Positions 1 through 6,337 of a DNA stretch of 7,073 nt are shown here, piece after piece. The first letter of the stretch is position 1. Each line of letters begins with the position of its first letter. The position numbers and the translations under genes are program-made. Source of the stretch: Opitutia bacterium (lineage in GTDB: Bacteria; Verrucomicrobiota; Verrucomicrobiae; Opitutales; UBA953); assembly GCA_947488485.1 (NCBI GenBank), contig CANKZO010000115.1, positions 1 through 7,073 on the forward strand, given 5' to 3'. The notes under the pieces are model-generated. The model saw only the letters and a list, made by a program, of their open reading frames with translations. It was not told the origin of the DNA and did not search any database.

Positions 1-157
1 GAGAGTTATGCAGCACCATCTGGGCGGGGTCGGTCGACGGATCCTCGTGCTCCGTCACCGCCGCGACGACGACCCGGTGCGGCAGGCCGGCTTCACGCAG
101 AAGCTCGGTGCGACGCGGCGAAGCGGAAGCGAGGATGAACAGGATCGGAGAAGGCAC
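1..157 (-). CDS. maf: Maf-family nucleotide pyrophosphatase, N-terminal fragment (cut by left window edge)
   Basis: Translating the minus strand from a GTG at 157-155 gives 52 residues that continue past position 1. They begin VPSPILFILASASPRRTELL, followed by REAGLPHRVV. The hydrophobic strand plus ASxSPRRxELL is the N-terminal signature of the Maf/HAM1-like fold. The SPRR form matches the YhdE-type dTTP/UTP pyrophosphatases better than the YceF type, which has SPWR. Family members hydrolyse non-canonical or selected nucleoside triphosphates to monophosphates in the cytoplasm and were first noted as septum-formation inhibitors. A typical Maf is about 190-200 residues, so roughly three quarters is missing here. 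GTG is chosen because no ATG, GTG or TTG lies in frame between it and an upstream stop at 271-269; an ATG at 159-157 is in another frame. No clear Shine-Dalgarno sequence precedes it. It is divergent from the pectate lyase gene. The family call is good; substrate specificity is inferred. Confidence 0.85.
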   Translation of the reverse strand, partial: MPSPILFILASASPRRTELLREAGLPHRVVVAAVTEHEDPSTDPAQMVLHNS

Positions 158-275
158 ATTGAAAGATGAGCGGATTAATCGGCCTAAGACAACCGCAACA
201 GCCCTCCCCCGCTTTCCTTCATTTACTCCTTTCCACCTCTGGTTACCAATATCCCTATCACCACCCCTTTAATTC

Positions 276-310
276 CAGGTGGCAGGTGGCGGCCCCAGGT
301 GGCGGTTACC
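276..310. repeat. Degenerate G-rich short repeat, left arm (CAGGTGGC x3)
   Basis: CAGGTGGC occurs at 276-283, 283-290 and 296-303; the last two copies extend to CAGGTGGCGG. The first two copies are offset by 7 bp. The block ends in GGCGGTTACC. The segment TGGCGGTT at 300-307 is the exact reverse complement of AACCGCCA at 350-357 in the right arm, so a transcript could form a long-loop stem ahead of the pectate lyase start. Confidence 0.7.
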
Positions 311-341
311 GGCCTCCTTCAATTCTTCCCCCAGACGTTCC

Positions 342-369
342 CATCCGCCAACCGCCATCCGCTAACCGC
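342..369. repeat. Tandem heptamer repeat, right arm (4 units of YAWCCGC)
   Basis: Four consecutive 7-bp units read CATCCGC, CAACCGC, CATCCGC and TAACCGC. At a coarser scale the 15-mers starting at 341 and 355 differ at one base. The block ends 18 bp before the pectate lyase ATG, so it lies in that gene's 5' leader, where a ribosome binding site would be expected. It is complementary in part to the G-rich block at 276-310. Confidence 0.75.
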
Positions 370-387
370 TGACACCGCGACTACTCC

Positions 388-1419
388 ATGCGCCCCACCC
401 TGCTACTTCTCGCGCTTCTGGCCATGCTGCCTCGCCTCACGGCCGACGACAGCGCGCGACGCTACTTGGGCAAAGCCGACGCCTGGTTCGCCTCCGCGGA
501 GGCCAAGAAGGTCGCCGACATCATCCTTACCTATCAGGCCGACGCCGGCGGCTGGCCGAAGAATACCGATACGGTCAGCCAGCCCTACGTCGGCGACCGG
601 ACTAAACTCCAGCCGACGTTCGACAACAAAGGCACGGTGGACGAGCTCCGCTTCATGGCGCGCATGGTCAACGCGACGAAGGCCGAGGCCTATCGTCAGT
701 CCTTCGACCGCGGCTTGGCTTACGTGCTCAAAGCACAATACGCGAACGGCGGCTGGCCACAGTTCTTCCCCCTCCGCAAGGGCTACTACGACCGCATCAC
801 CTTCAATGATGGTGCCATGGTACGCGTCTTGGAATTGGTCCGCGAGGTCGGCCGCGATGAGCGCTACGACTTCATCGACGCCAAGACGCGCGAGTCTTGC
901 CGCCAAGCCTTCGACCGCGGCATCGCCTGCATCCTGAAGTGCCAGATCGTCATCGAGGGCCAGCCGACCGTCTGGTGCGCCCAGCACGATGAGAAGACCT
1001 TCGCGCCGGCCAAGGCACGCTCTTACGAACTCCCCTCCTTCAGCGGCAGCGAATCCGTCGGTATCGTCCGACTGCTGATGAGCCTCGAGAATCCGTCGGC
1101 TGAAATCCGTGCTTCGATCGAAGGCGCCGTCACCTGGTTCGAAGCCCATCGCCTCAAGGGCCAGCGGCTTGAGACGACCAAGACGCTGCTCGGCGGCAGT
1201 GACCTGGTGATGGTGCCTGATCCGGCCGCGCCCGACCTCTGGGCGCGCTTTTACGATCTCAAGACCGGCGCCCCCTACGTCTGCGACCGTGACGGTGTCC
1301 CCAAGCCCCGTTTGGCCGATATCGGCCACGAGCGTCGCAATGGCTACAGCTGGTTCGGGGAATACCCCCGAGACCTCTTGGCCAAGGACTATCCGGCTTG
1401 GAAGAAGAAGCTGAAGTAA
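388..1419 (+). CDS. pelA: Secreted pectate lyase, polysaccharide lyase family 10
   Basis: Family 10 lyases cleave de-esterified homogalacturonan (polygalacturonate) by beta-elimination, using calcium. The 343-residue protein starts with a Sec signal peptide: a leucine-rich core at 5-14, then LTA-DD, with likely cleavage after Ala19. The rest is one catalytic domain of about 300 residues, the usual size for a PelA/Pel-15E type enzyme. Landmarks in order are GGWPKN (54-59), FDNKGTVDELRF (78-89), NGGWPQFFP (120-128), ITFNDGAMV (137-145), WCAQHDE (196-202), SYELPSFSGSES (212-223), WARFYDLKTGAPYVCDRDG (285-303) and ERRNGYSWFG (315-324). These include the conserved acidic, arginine and aromatic positions of the family's (alpha/alpha) toroid. 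No carbohydrate-binding module or sorting tail is present, so it is probably periplasmic or released. The ATG at 388 gives the complete signal peptide but has no clear Shine-Dalgarno. It is followed after 81 bp by the PSCyt1/DUF1549 gene. Family assignment is firm; the exact substrate is inferred. Confidence 0.93.
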   Translation: MRPTLLLLALLAMLPRLTADDSARRYLGKADAWFASAEAKKVADIILTYQADAGGWPKNTDTVSQPYVGDRTKLQPTFDNKGTVDELRFMARMVNATKAEAYRQSFDRGLAYVLKAQYANGGWPQFFPLRKGYYDRITFNDGAMVRVLELVREVGRDERYDFIDAKTRESCRQAFDRGIACILKCQIVIEGQPTVWCAQHDEKTFAPAKARSYELPSFSGSESVGIVRLLMSLENPSAEIRASIEGAVTWFEAHRLKGQRLETTKTLLGGSDLVMVPDPAAPDLWARFYDLKTGAPYVCDRDGVPKPRLADIGHERRNGYSWFGEYPRDLLAKDYPAWKKKLK

Positions 1420-1486
1420 GCGCCTTGGGGGCGGCTTCCGGGGAACCTTAGGCCTCGGCTTGCAGTCTCAATCGAAAGCACTCATA

Positions 1487-1493
1487 AAGAGGG
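1487..1493 (+). promoter_or_regulatory. Shine-Dalgarno sequence of the PSCyt1/DUF1549 gene
   Basis: AAGAGGG lies seven bases before the ATG at 1501, a normal spacing for ribosome binding. It supports that start and contrasts with the poor or absent Shine-Dalgarno sequences of the other genes here. It also suggests this gene is translated independently of the pectate lyase gene 81 bp upstream. Confidence 0.6.
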
Positions 1494-1500
1494 CTCCCCG

Positions 1501-4500
1501 ATGTCTTTGCGTCTGCTCAGTCTGTCCGCCTGCCTGTTGGCCTCGTCCGGCGCCGCCCTCTCGGCCGCTGCCGACGACTTGGCGGAGAAGGCCGTGGCCC
1601 TCCTGGACGAGCGTTGCTTCAAGTGCCACAGCCACTCCGCCGGCAAGAATAAGGGCGGCCTGGTCATGGACAGCCTCGCCGGCCTCACGACCGGCGGAGA
1701 CGCCGGCGCGGCCCTCGTCCCCGGCGACCCGGACGCCAGCCTCTTCCTTAAGAACATCCTCTCGAGCGATCCCGACGAGATGATGCCGCCGAAGGGCGAT
1801 CGTCTCACCAAGGACCAAGTCGCCTTACTCCAATCCTGGGTGAAGTCCGGCGCCGCGTGGCCGAAGAGCCGCACCAAGGCGCCCGTCGCCGGCCGTTACC
1901 TCCCCGGCACCATCGGCGCGAAGGAGAAAGCCTGGTGGGCCTACCAGCCGATCAAGCGCGCCGAACTCCCGGCCGGCGCCGCCGCGCACCCGATCGATCG
2001 TTTCATCGACGCCCGCCTCGCCAACGAAGGCCTTACGCCCTCCGCTGAAGCCGAACGCGCCGTGCTCATCCGTCGCGTGACCTTCGACCTGACCGGACTC
2101 CCGCCCTCACCCGAAGAGGTCACGGCATTCGTCCAGAACCAGGACCCAGCCGCGTATGAAAAACTCGTCGACCGCCTGCTGACCTCCCCGGCCTACGGTC
2201 AGCGCATGGCCCGTGCGTGGCTCGACCTCGTGCGCTACGCCGACAGCGACGGCTTCCGCATCGACGACTTCCGTCCGACCGCCTGGCGCTACCGCGATTA
2301 CGTCATCAAGGCCTATAACGACAACAAACCCTACGACCGCTTCGTGCAGGAGCAGATCGCCGGCGACGAACTCTTCCCCGGCGACCCCGACGCGCTCACG
2401 GCCCTCGGCTACCTCCGCCACTGGATCTACGAATACAACAACCGCGACGCCCGCGGCCAGTGGGAGAACATCCTCAACGACATCACCGATACCACCGGCG
2501 ACGTCTTCCTCGGCGCCGGCATGCAGTGCGCCCGCTGCCACGACCATAAGTTCGATCCGATCCTGCAGCGCGACTACTACGCCCTCCGCAGTTTCTTCAA
2601 CAACACCGTGCCGGTCGAAGACCGTATCGCGTGGACCGAGACGCAGGCCGCCGAGCACGCCCGCCAGCGGGCGAAGTGGGAAGCGGAGACCAAGGCGATC
2701 CGCGCCGAGATCGACGCCCTCGAGCTGAAGTATCGCGAGACGGCCACCCGTAAGGCCATTGAGATCTTCCCGGACGACGTCCAGGCGATGATCAATAAGC
2801 CGACGGCGCAGCGCACGCCCTACGAAGAGCAGGTCGCCGCCCTCGCCTGGCGCCAGGTCGATTACGAATACAACCGCCTCGACCGCTCCATCAAGGGCGA
2901 GGCCAGCGTCAAGCACGCCGACCTGAAGCGTAAGCTCGCCGAACACGACAAACTCAAGCCCGCCGAACCGCCTTACGTCCTGGCCGTCCGCGAGACCGGC
3001 GCCCAAGGCCTCGACGCCGTCATCCCGAAGAAGAACACCGTCGTCCCGCCGGCCTTCCTGACCGTCCTCAGCACGCAATACCCCGCCGCTCCCGCGTCCA
3101 TCACGCCCGTCGCCGACGGCAGCTCCACCGGACGACGCGCCACGCTCGCCCGCTGGCTGACCGACAAGTCCAACCCCTTCACCGCGCGCCTGGCGATGAA
3201 CCGCCTCTGGCAGCTCTGCTTCCGCCGCGGCCTCACGCCCTACGCCAGCGACTTCGGCAACCTCGGCGAACCGCCCACTCACCCCGAGCTCCTCGACTGG
3301 CTCGCCGATGAGTTCATGGCCAAGGGCTGGGACCAGAAGGCGATGACGCGCCTGCTCGTGACGAGCGCCGCCTACCGTCGCTCGAGCCAGCACGCCGATG
3401 TCGCGCGCGGCCAGCTCAAGGACCCGCAGAACACCCTGCTCTGGCGCTTCCAGCCTCAGCGTCTCGAAGCCGAGCAGATCCGCGACGCGCTCTACGCCGC
3501 CTGCGGTGAACTCAAGGCCGACAAGCAGGCCGGACCGAGCGTGATCTACGCCGAGCCCGTGCGCAGTATCTTCACGCGCATCATGCGCAATAACCGCGAT
3601 CCGCTGGCCGACATCTTCGACGCCCCGCAGTGGTTCAGCAGCGCGTCCTCGCGCGATGTGACCACCACGCCGATCCAGTCCCTCCTGCTGCTCAACAGCC
3701 CCTTCATGCTGAAGCGCAGCGAGACCCTCGCCCGCCGCGTGACCGCCGACGCTCCGGGCGACGAGGCCGCGCAGGTTCGCCGGCTCTACCAGCTCCTCTA
3801 CGCCCGCGCGCCTTCCGCCGCCGAGGCCAAGCGCGCCGCCGCCTTCCTCGACGAAGTCCGCGGACAACGCACCACCGCCGTCGTCACCGCGGCCATCGCC
3901 CGCGACTTCCAGCCGGAGAAGGTCCCCTTCCGCGACGGCCAAGGCGCGCAGTTCGCCGCCGGCCACCGCCGCCCCTTCCTCGCCCCGGGCGCCAAGGAAG
4001 CCGACCTCGCCGCCGGCTTCACCATCGAAGCGGTCATCGTGCCGCGTTCGATCAGCGACAGCGGCTCCGTCCGGGTCATCGCCGCACAGATGGGCAAAGG
4101 TAAGAGCGATGGCCACTGGCAGTTCGGCGTCACGGGCCAGAAATCCCGCCGTGCGCCGAAAGTCCTCGTGCTCCAAGCCTACGGTCCGCTGCTCGGCGGG
4201 ACCTTCGGCGAGGCGGTCGCCTTCTCCAATCTGCGCATCGACCTCAATAAGCCTTACTACGTCGCCGCCTCCGTCCGTTACGCCACGCCGGAACGTCCGG
4301 GCGAAGTCGCCTTCACGCTCAAGGACCTGGCCAACGACGACGAGCCCCTCCTCCACGACAGCGTCAAATCCAGCCTCACCGGCGTGAAGACCGCGACGGC
4401 GCCCCTGCAGCTGGGCGGCAAGAACGCCGACACCGACGGCTCCTTCCATGGCGTCGTCGACGAAGTGCGCTTCAGCTCCGGCGCCCTCCCCGAAGACCAG

Positions 4501-4713
4501 CTCCTCTATTCCACCGAGGAAGTCCGTCCCTCCACGCTGGGCTTCTGGCGCTTCGAAGCGAAGACCGGCACGATGAGCGATTCCTCCGGCCGCGGCCGCG
4601 AACTTTCCGTCGGCGCCGTCAAGGCGGAAGCCGCGCCCAAGGCCGAGCACGTGCCGATGGCCGCGCTCTGCCACGCCCTCCTCAACTCCTCCGAATTCCT
4701 TTACGTCGAATGA
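1501..4713 (+). CDS. Secreted PSCyt1-DUF1549-DUF1553 protein with inserted LamG-like domain
   Basis: This 1070-residue exported protein is of a type abundant in Planctomycetota and Verrucomicrobiota; its biochemical role is unknown, though polysaccharide breakdown is often suggested. A Sec signal peptide ends near Ala24 (SAAA-DD). The planctomycete cytochrome c domain (about 25-120) has the haem-attachment motif C39-F-K-C42-H43 and a downstream MMPP (94-97) that could supply the axial methionine. DUF1549 (about 163-375) ends in a second CXXCH, C343-A-R-C346-H347, within the family's typical CHDHKFDP block. Residues about 384-500 are charged and helical, possibly coiled-coil. DUF1553 starts near GRRATLARWL (544-553) and runs to about 790. 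A LamG/concanavalin-like beta domain (about 795-1045, with DGSFHGVVDEVRFS and LGFWRFE) follows. The last 19 residues, PMAALCHALLNSSEFLYVE (1052-1070), are the normal end of DUF1553, so the LamG region is an insertion. A good Shine-Dalgarno supports the start. The stop overlaps the DUF1501 start by ATGA. Domain calls are firm; function is not. Confidence 0.92.
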   Translation: MSLRLLSLSACLLASSGAALSAAADDLAEKAVALLDERCFKCHSHSAGKNKGGLVMDSLAGLTTGGDAGAALVPGDPDASLFLKNILSSDPDEMMPPKGDRLTKDQVALLQSWVKSGAAWPKSRTKAPVAGRYLPGTIGAKEKAWWAYQPIKRAELPAGAAAHPIDRFIDARLANEGLTPSAEAERAVLIRRVTFDLTGLPPSPEEVTAFVQNQDPAAYEKLVDRLLTSPAYGQRMARAWLDLVRYADSDGFRIDDFRPTAWRYRDYVIKAYNDNKPYDRFVQEQIAGDELFPGDPDALTALGYLRHWIYEYNNRDARGQWENILNDITDTTGDVFLGAGMQCARCHDHKFDPILQRDYYALRSFFNNTVPVEDRIAWTETQAAEHARQRAKWEAETKAIRAEIDALELKYRETATRKAIEIFPDDVQAMINKPTAQRTPYEEQVAALAWRQVDYEYNRLDRSIKGEASVKHADLKRKLAEHDKLKPAEPPYVLAVRETGAQGLDAVIPKKNTVVPPAFLTVLSTQYPAAPASITPVADGSSTGRRATLARWLTDKSNPFTARLAMNRLWQLCFRRGLTPYASDFGNLGEPPTHPELLDWLADEFMAKGWDQKAMTRLLVTSAAYRRSSQHADVARGQLKDPQNTLLWRFQPQRLEAEQIRDALYAACGELKADKQAGPSVIYAEPVRSIFTRIMRNNRDPLADIFDAPQWFSSASSRDVTTTPIQSLLLLNSPFMLKRSETLARRVTADAPGDEAAQVRRLYQLLYARAPSAAEAKRAAAFLDEVRGQRTTAVVTAAIARDFQPEKVPFRDGQGAQFAAGHRRPFLAPGAKEADLAAGFTIEAVIVPRSISDSGSVRVIAAQMGKGKSDGHWQFGVTGQKSRRAPKVLVLQAYGPLLGGTFGEAVAFSNLRIDLNKPYYVAASVRYATPERPGEVAFTLKDLANDDEPLLHDSVKSSLTGVKTATAPLQLGGKNADTDGSFHGVVDEVRFSSGALPEDQLLYSTEEVRPSTLGFWRFEAKTGTMSDSSGRGRELSVGAVKAEAAPKAEHVPMAALCHALLNSSEFLYVE

Positions 4714-6140
4714 ACGACCCACGCTGCCATCGTATCGAAGCCTCGACGTCGCGCCGCGACTTCCTCTTCAACGCCGGCCTCGGCCTGGGCGCCATGGCCT
4801 TCAGCGACCTGCTGGCCAAGGAGATCGTCGTCCCCGCCGCCGGCACGCCCCTGCAGCCCGGCGTCGGCCAGATCAAGCCCCGCGCAAAGAGCGTCATCTT
4901 CCTCTTCATGGAAGGCGGTCCGTCGCAGATGGACCTCCTCGACCCTAAGCCGCTCCTGAACAAGCTGGCCGGCCAGCGCCTGCCCGACAGCTTCGGCACG
5001 GTCATCACCGCGATGGGCGAAGCCAAGGCCCCGCTCCTGGCTTCGAAGCGCGAGTGGAAGCAGTACGGCCAGTCCGGCCAATGGTTCTCCGACTGGATCC
5101 CGCACATCGCCTCCTGCGCCGACGACCTCGCGGTCATCCGTTCCTGCAAGGCCGACGGCATCAACCACTCCGCCGGCGTCTGCCAGATGAACACCGGCTC
5201 GATCCTCGCGGGCAAGCCGTCGCTGGGTTCGTGGATCAACTACGGCATCGGTTCCGAGAACAGCAACCTGCCCGCGTTCATCGTGATGCAGGACAACCAG
5301 AACACGGTCATCAACGGACCGCGCAACTGGGGCGCCGGCTTCATGCCCGCGGGCTACCAAGGCGTGCGCATCCAGGGCGGCTCCGAGCCGATCCCCAACC
5401 TCAACACGCCCGAAGCCGTCGCGGCCGACCTGCAGGCCAGCAAGCTCCGCCTGATCAACAGCGTGAACAAGGACTTCGCCGCCCGCTACCCGGACCGCTC
5501 GGAACTCGGCGCCCGCCTGGCGGGTTACGAGATGGCCGCCCGCATGCAGGCCGAAGCGCCGGGCGTCGTCGACCTCACCGGCGAGACCGAAGCCACGCGC
5601 AAGCTCTACGGACTCGACGACAAGACGACCGAGAGCATGGGCCGACTCTGCCTACTCTCCCGCCGCATGGTCGAGCGCGGCGTGCGCTTCGTCCAGATCT
5701 ACCACGGCGCCGGGTCCAAGTGGGACGCCCACGCCAAGATCGAGACCAACCACGCCGGCCTCTGCGCCTCGATGGACAAGCCCGTCGCGGGCCTGCTCAA
5801 GGACCTGAAGGCCCGCGGACTGCTCGAAGACACGCTCGTCGTCTGGGGCGGCGAATTCGGCCGCACCCCGATGTCCGAGAAGGGCGACGGTCGCGACCAC
5901 AACCCCACCGGCTTCTCGATGTGGATGGCCGGCGGCGGCGTCAAAGGCGGTCAGACCATCGGCAGCACCGACGATCTCGGCCTGCGCGCCCAAGAGACCC
6001 CCCTGCACGTCCATGATCTCCACGCGACCATCCTCTGGCTGCTCGGTATCGACAACATGGGCCTGACCTACCGCTACAAAGGCCGCCCGGAACGCCCGAC
6101 GCAGAACGAAGGCGAGCCGTATAAGAAGATCGTCGGTTAG
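4710..6140 (+). CDS. Tat-exported DUF1501 protein (sulfatase/alkaline-phosphatase-like fold)
   Basis: The 476-residue product opens with a twin-arginine signal: S14-R15-R16-D17-F18-L19, then a glycine- and alanine-rich hydrophobic stretch (21-35), so it should be exported folded. The mature part matches DUF1501, distantly related to the alkaline phosphatase/sulfatase superfamily. Visible blocks are MEGGPSQMD (67-75), NHSAG (152-156), HGAGSKWDAH (332-341), GGEFGRTPM (380-388), GRDHNPTGFSMWMAGGG (394-410) and HVHDLHATILWLLGID (433-448). These give several Asp and His residues suited to metal binding. No sulfatase CxPxR maturation motif is seen, so a classical formylglycine sulfatase is unlikely. 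The ATG shares ATGA (4710-4713) with the stop of the preceding gene and lacks its own Shine-Dalgarno, pointing to translational coupling. This gene order is the standard pairing for these families, suggesting the two exported proteins work together. The activity and substrate are unknown. Confidence 0.93.
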   Translation: MNDPRCHRIEASTSRRDFLFNAGLGLGAMAFSDLLAKEIVVPAAGTPLQPGVGQIKPRAKSVIFLFMEGGPSQMDLLDPKPLLNKLAGQRLPDSFGTVITAMGEAKAPLLASKREWKQYGQSGQWFSDWIPHIASCADDLAVIRSCKADGINHSAGVCQMNTGSILAGKPSLGSWINYGIGSENSNLPAFIVMQDNQNTVINGPRNWGAGFMPAGYQGVRIQGGSEPIPNLNTPEAVAADLQASKLRLINSVNKDFAARYPDRSELGARLAGYEMAARMQAEAPGVVDLTGETEATRKLYGLDDKTTESMGRLCLLSRRMVERGVRFVQIYHGAGSKWDAHAKIETNHAGLCASMDKPVAGLLKDLKARGLLEDTLVVWGGEFGRTPMSEKGDGRDHNPTGFSMWMAGGGVKGGQTIGSTDDLGLRAQETPLHVHDLHATILWLLGIDNMGLTYRYKGRPERPTQNEGEPYKKIVG

Positions 6141-6161
6141 GCTGCGCCCTACCGACGGTCA

Positions 6162-6193
6162 GGGGTAGGGATAGGGCCTGGGTTAGGGTTAGG
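6162..6193 (+). repeat. G-rich TTAGGG-like tract with G-quadruplex pattern
   Basis: Beginning 22 bases after the DUF1501 stop codon, the plus strand has five runs of three or four G separated by TA, ATA, CCT and TTA, then a final GG at 6192-6193. That satisfies the simple rule of four or more G3 runs with loops of 1-7 bases, so the DUF1501 transcript could form an RNA quadruplex in its 3' end. The period is about six bases. The tract is an imperfect reverse complement of the C-rich tract at 6308-6337. Confidence 0.75.
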
Positions 6194-6234
6194 TAATATT
6201 GGTGGGGTCAGCACTGCTTTCTGACCTAGTTGTA

Positions 6235-6299
6235 TCTTGGTAGGGCTGACCACCCTTGGTCAGCCGCGGTTGAGCGAGGGCGCTCAACCCTACCCAAGA
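6235..6299. repeat. 65-bp palindromic element with two inner hairpins (REP- or MITE-like)
   Basis: The outer arms TCTTGGTAGGG (6235-6245) and CCCTACCCAAGA (6288-6299) pair over 11 bp with a single bulged C at 6295. Between them sit two perfect hairpins: GGCTGACCA 6244-6252 with TGGTCAGCC 6257-6265 (loop CCCT), and GGTTGAGCG 6268-6276 with CGCTCAACC 6281-6289 (loop AGGG). Two base pairs at each inner stem base compete with the outer stem, leaving 7-bp inner stems if the outer one forms. The two tetraloops are complementary and could kiss. The shape suits a repetitive extragenic palindrome, a small non-autonomous element or a bidirectional terminator; one copy cannot tell these apart. Confidence 0.7.
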
Positions 6300-6307
6300 C
6301 ATCGTTA

Positions 6308-6337
6308 CCCCAACCCCTGCCCCTACCCCAACCCCTA
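6308..6337 (-). repeat. Five tandem CCCCWR hexamers (G-quadruplex pattern on minus strand)
   Basis: Plus-strand units are CCCCAA, CCCCTG, CCCCTA, CCCCAA and CCCCTA, contiguous and in register. On the minus strand this is five GGGG runs with 2-base loops, a strong quadruplex pattern. It starts within the aminotransferase stop codon: the CTA at 6335-6337 in the last unit is the TAG stop. The repeat therefore forms the immediate 3' end of that transcript. Confidence 0.8.

Larger units (their letters stand above)
158..387. other. Divergent intergenic spacer with pyrimidine-rich stretch; no promoter resolved
   Basis: This 230-bp spacer should hold the start signals of both the maf-like gene (leftward) and the pectate lyase gene (rightward). 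Positions about 202-275 are strongly pyrimidine-rich on the plus strand and lower in GC than the genes. I see no convincing pair of -35 and -10 boxes on either strand. GGTTACC, itself an imperfect dyad, occurs at 241-247 and again at 304-310. Positions 277-369 hold two blocks of short-period repeats, listed separately. The reading frames crossing this spacer look like no known protein and are not called as genes. Confidence 0.6.
6141..6334. other. Convergent intergenic spacer rich in dyad symmetry
   Basis: This 194-bp spacer separates the ends of two convergent genes. It contains a G-rich hexamer tract, a 65-bp palindrome and a C-rich hexamer tract (listed separately), plus two small hairpins: CCCTACC 6147-6153 with GGTAGGG 6164-6170, and GGTCAG 6206-6211 with CTGACC 6221-6226. 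GGTCAG or its complement occurs five times (6157, 6206, 6221, 6246, 6258), so alternative pairings are possible. I see no stem followed by a T-run that would make a textbook intrinsic terminator on either strand, though the region probably ends both transcripts. Confidence 0.6.

Noticed and set aside
166..372. Small plus-strand frame (68 codons) before the pectate lyase gene
   Set aside because: Pro/Ser-rich product with no family resemblance; it runs across the repeat arms and has no Shine-Dalgarno.
403..1329. 308-codon open frame antisense to the pectate lyase gene
   Set aside because: The plus strand encodes every expected family 10 lyase block; the antisense translation has no recognisable domain.
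1420..1486. Terminator between the pectate lyase and the next gene
   Set aside because: Only short weak dyads such as TTCC-GG-GGAA are visible and no T-run follows, so no terminator can be supported.
1525..1533. Possible lipobox LSAC (residues 8-11) in the 1070-residue protein
   Set aside because: The cysteine is too close to the N-terminus for a normal lipoprotein signal; the longer hydrophobic stretch with SAAA-DD near residue 24 fits signal peptidase I better.
2107..4722. Very long (871-codon) open frame antisense to the PSCyt1/DUF1549/DUF1553 gene
   Set aside because: It is a product of GC-rich codon bias: the opposite strand has recognisable domains over its full length, and the antisense product is a low-complexity Gly/Ala/Val/Glu/Arg sequence with no known motif.
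5054..6016. 320-codon plus-strand frame inside the DUF1501 gene
   Set aside because: It is extremely Arg/Pro-rich, typical of an out-of-frame reading of GC-rich coding DNA; the DUF1501 frame carries the conserved motifs.
6162..6193. TTAGGG-like sequence as a telomere or linear replicon end
   Set aside because: It is internal, only about 30 bp long, degenerate, and sits between two ordinary genes; it is better explained as a short intergenic repeat.
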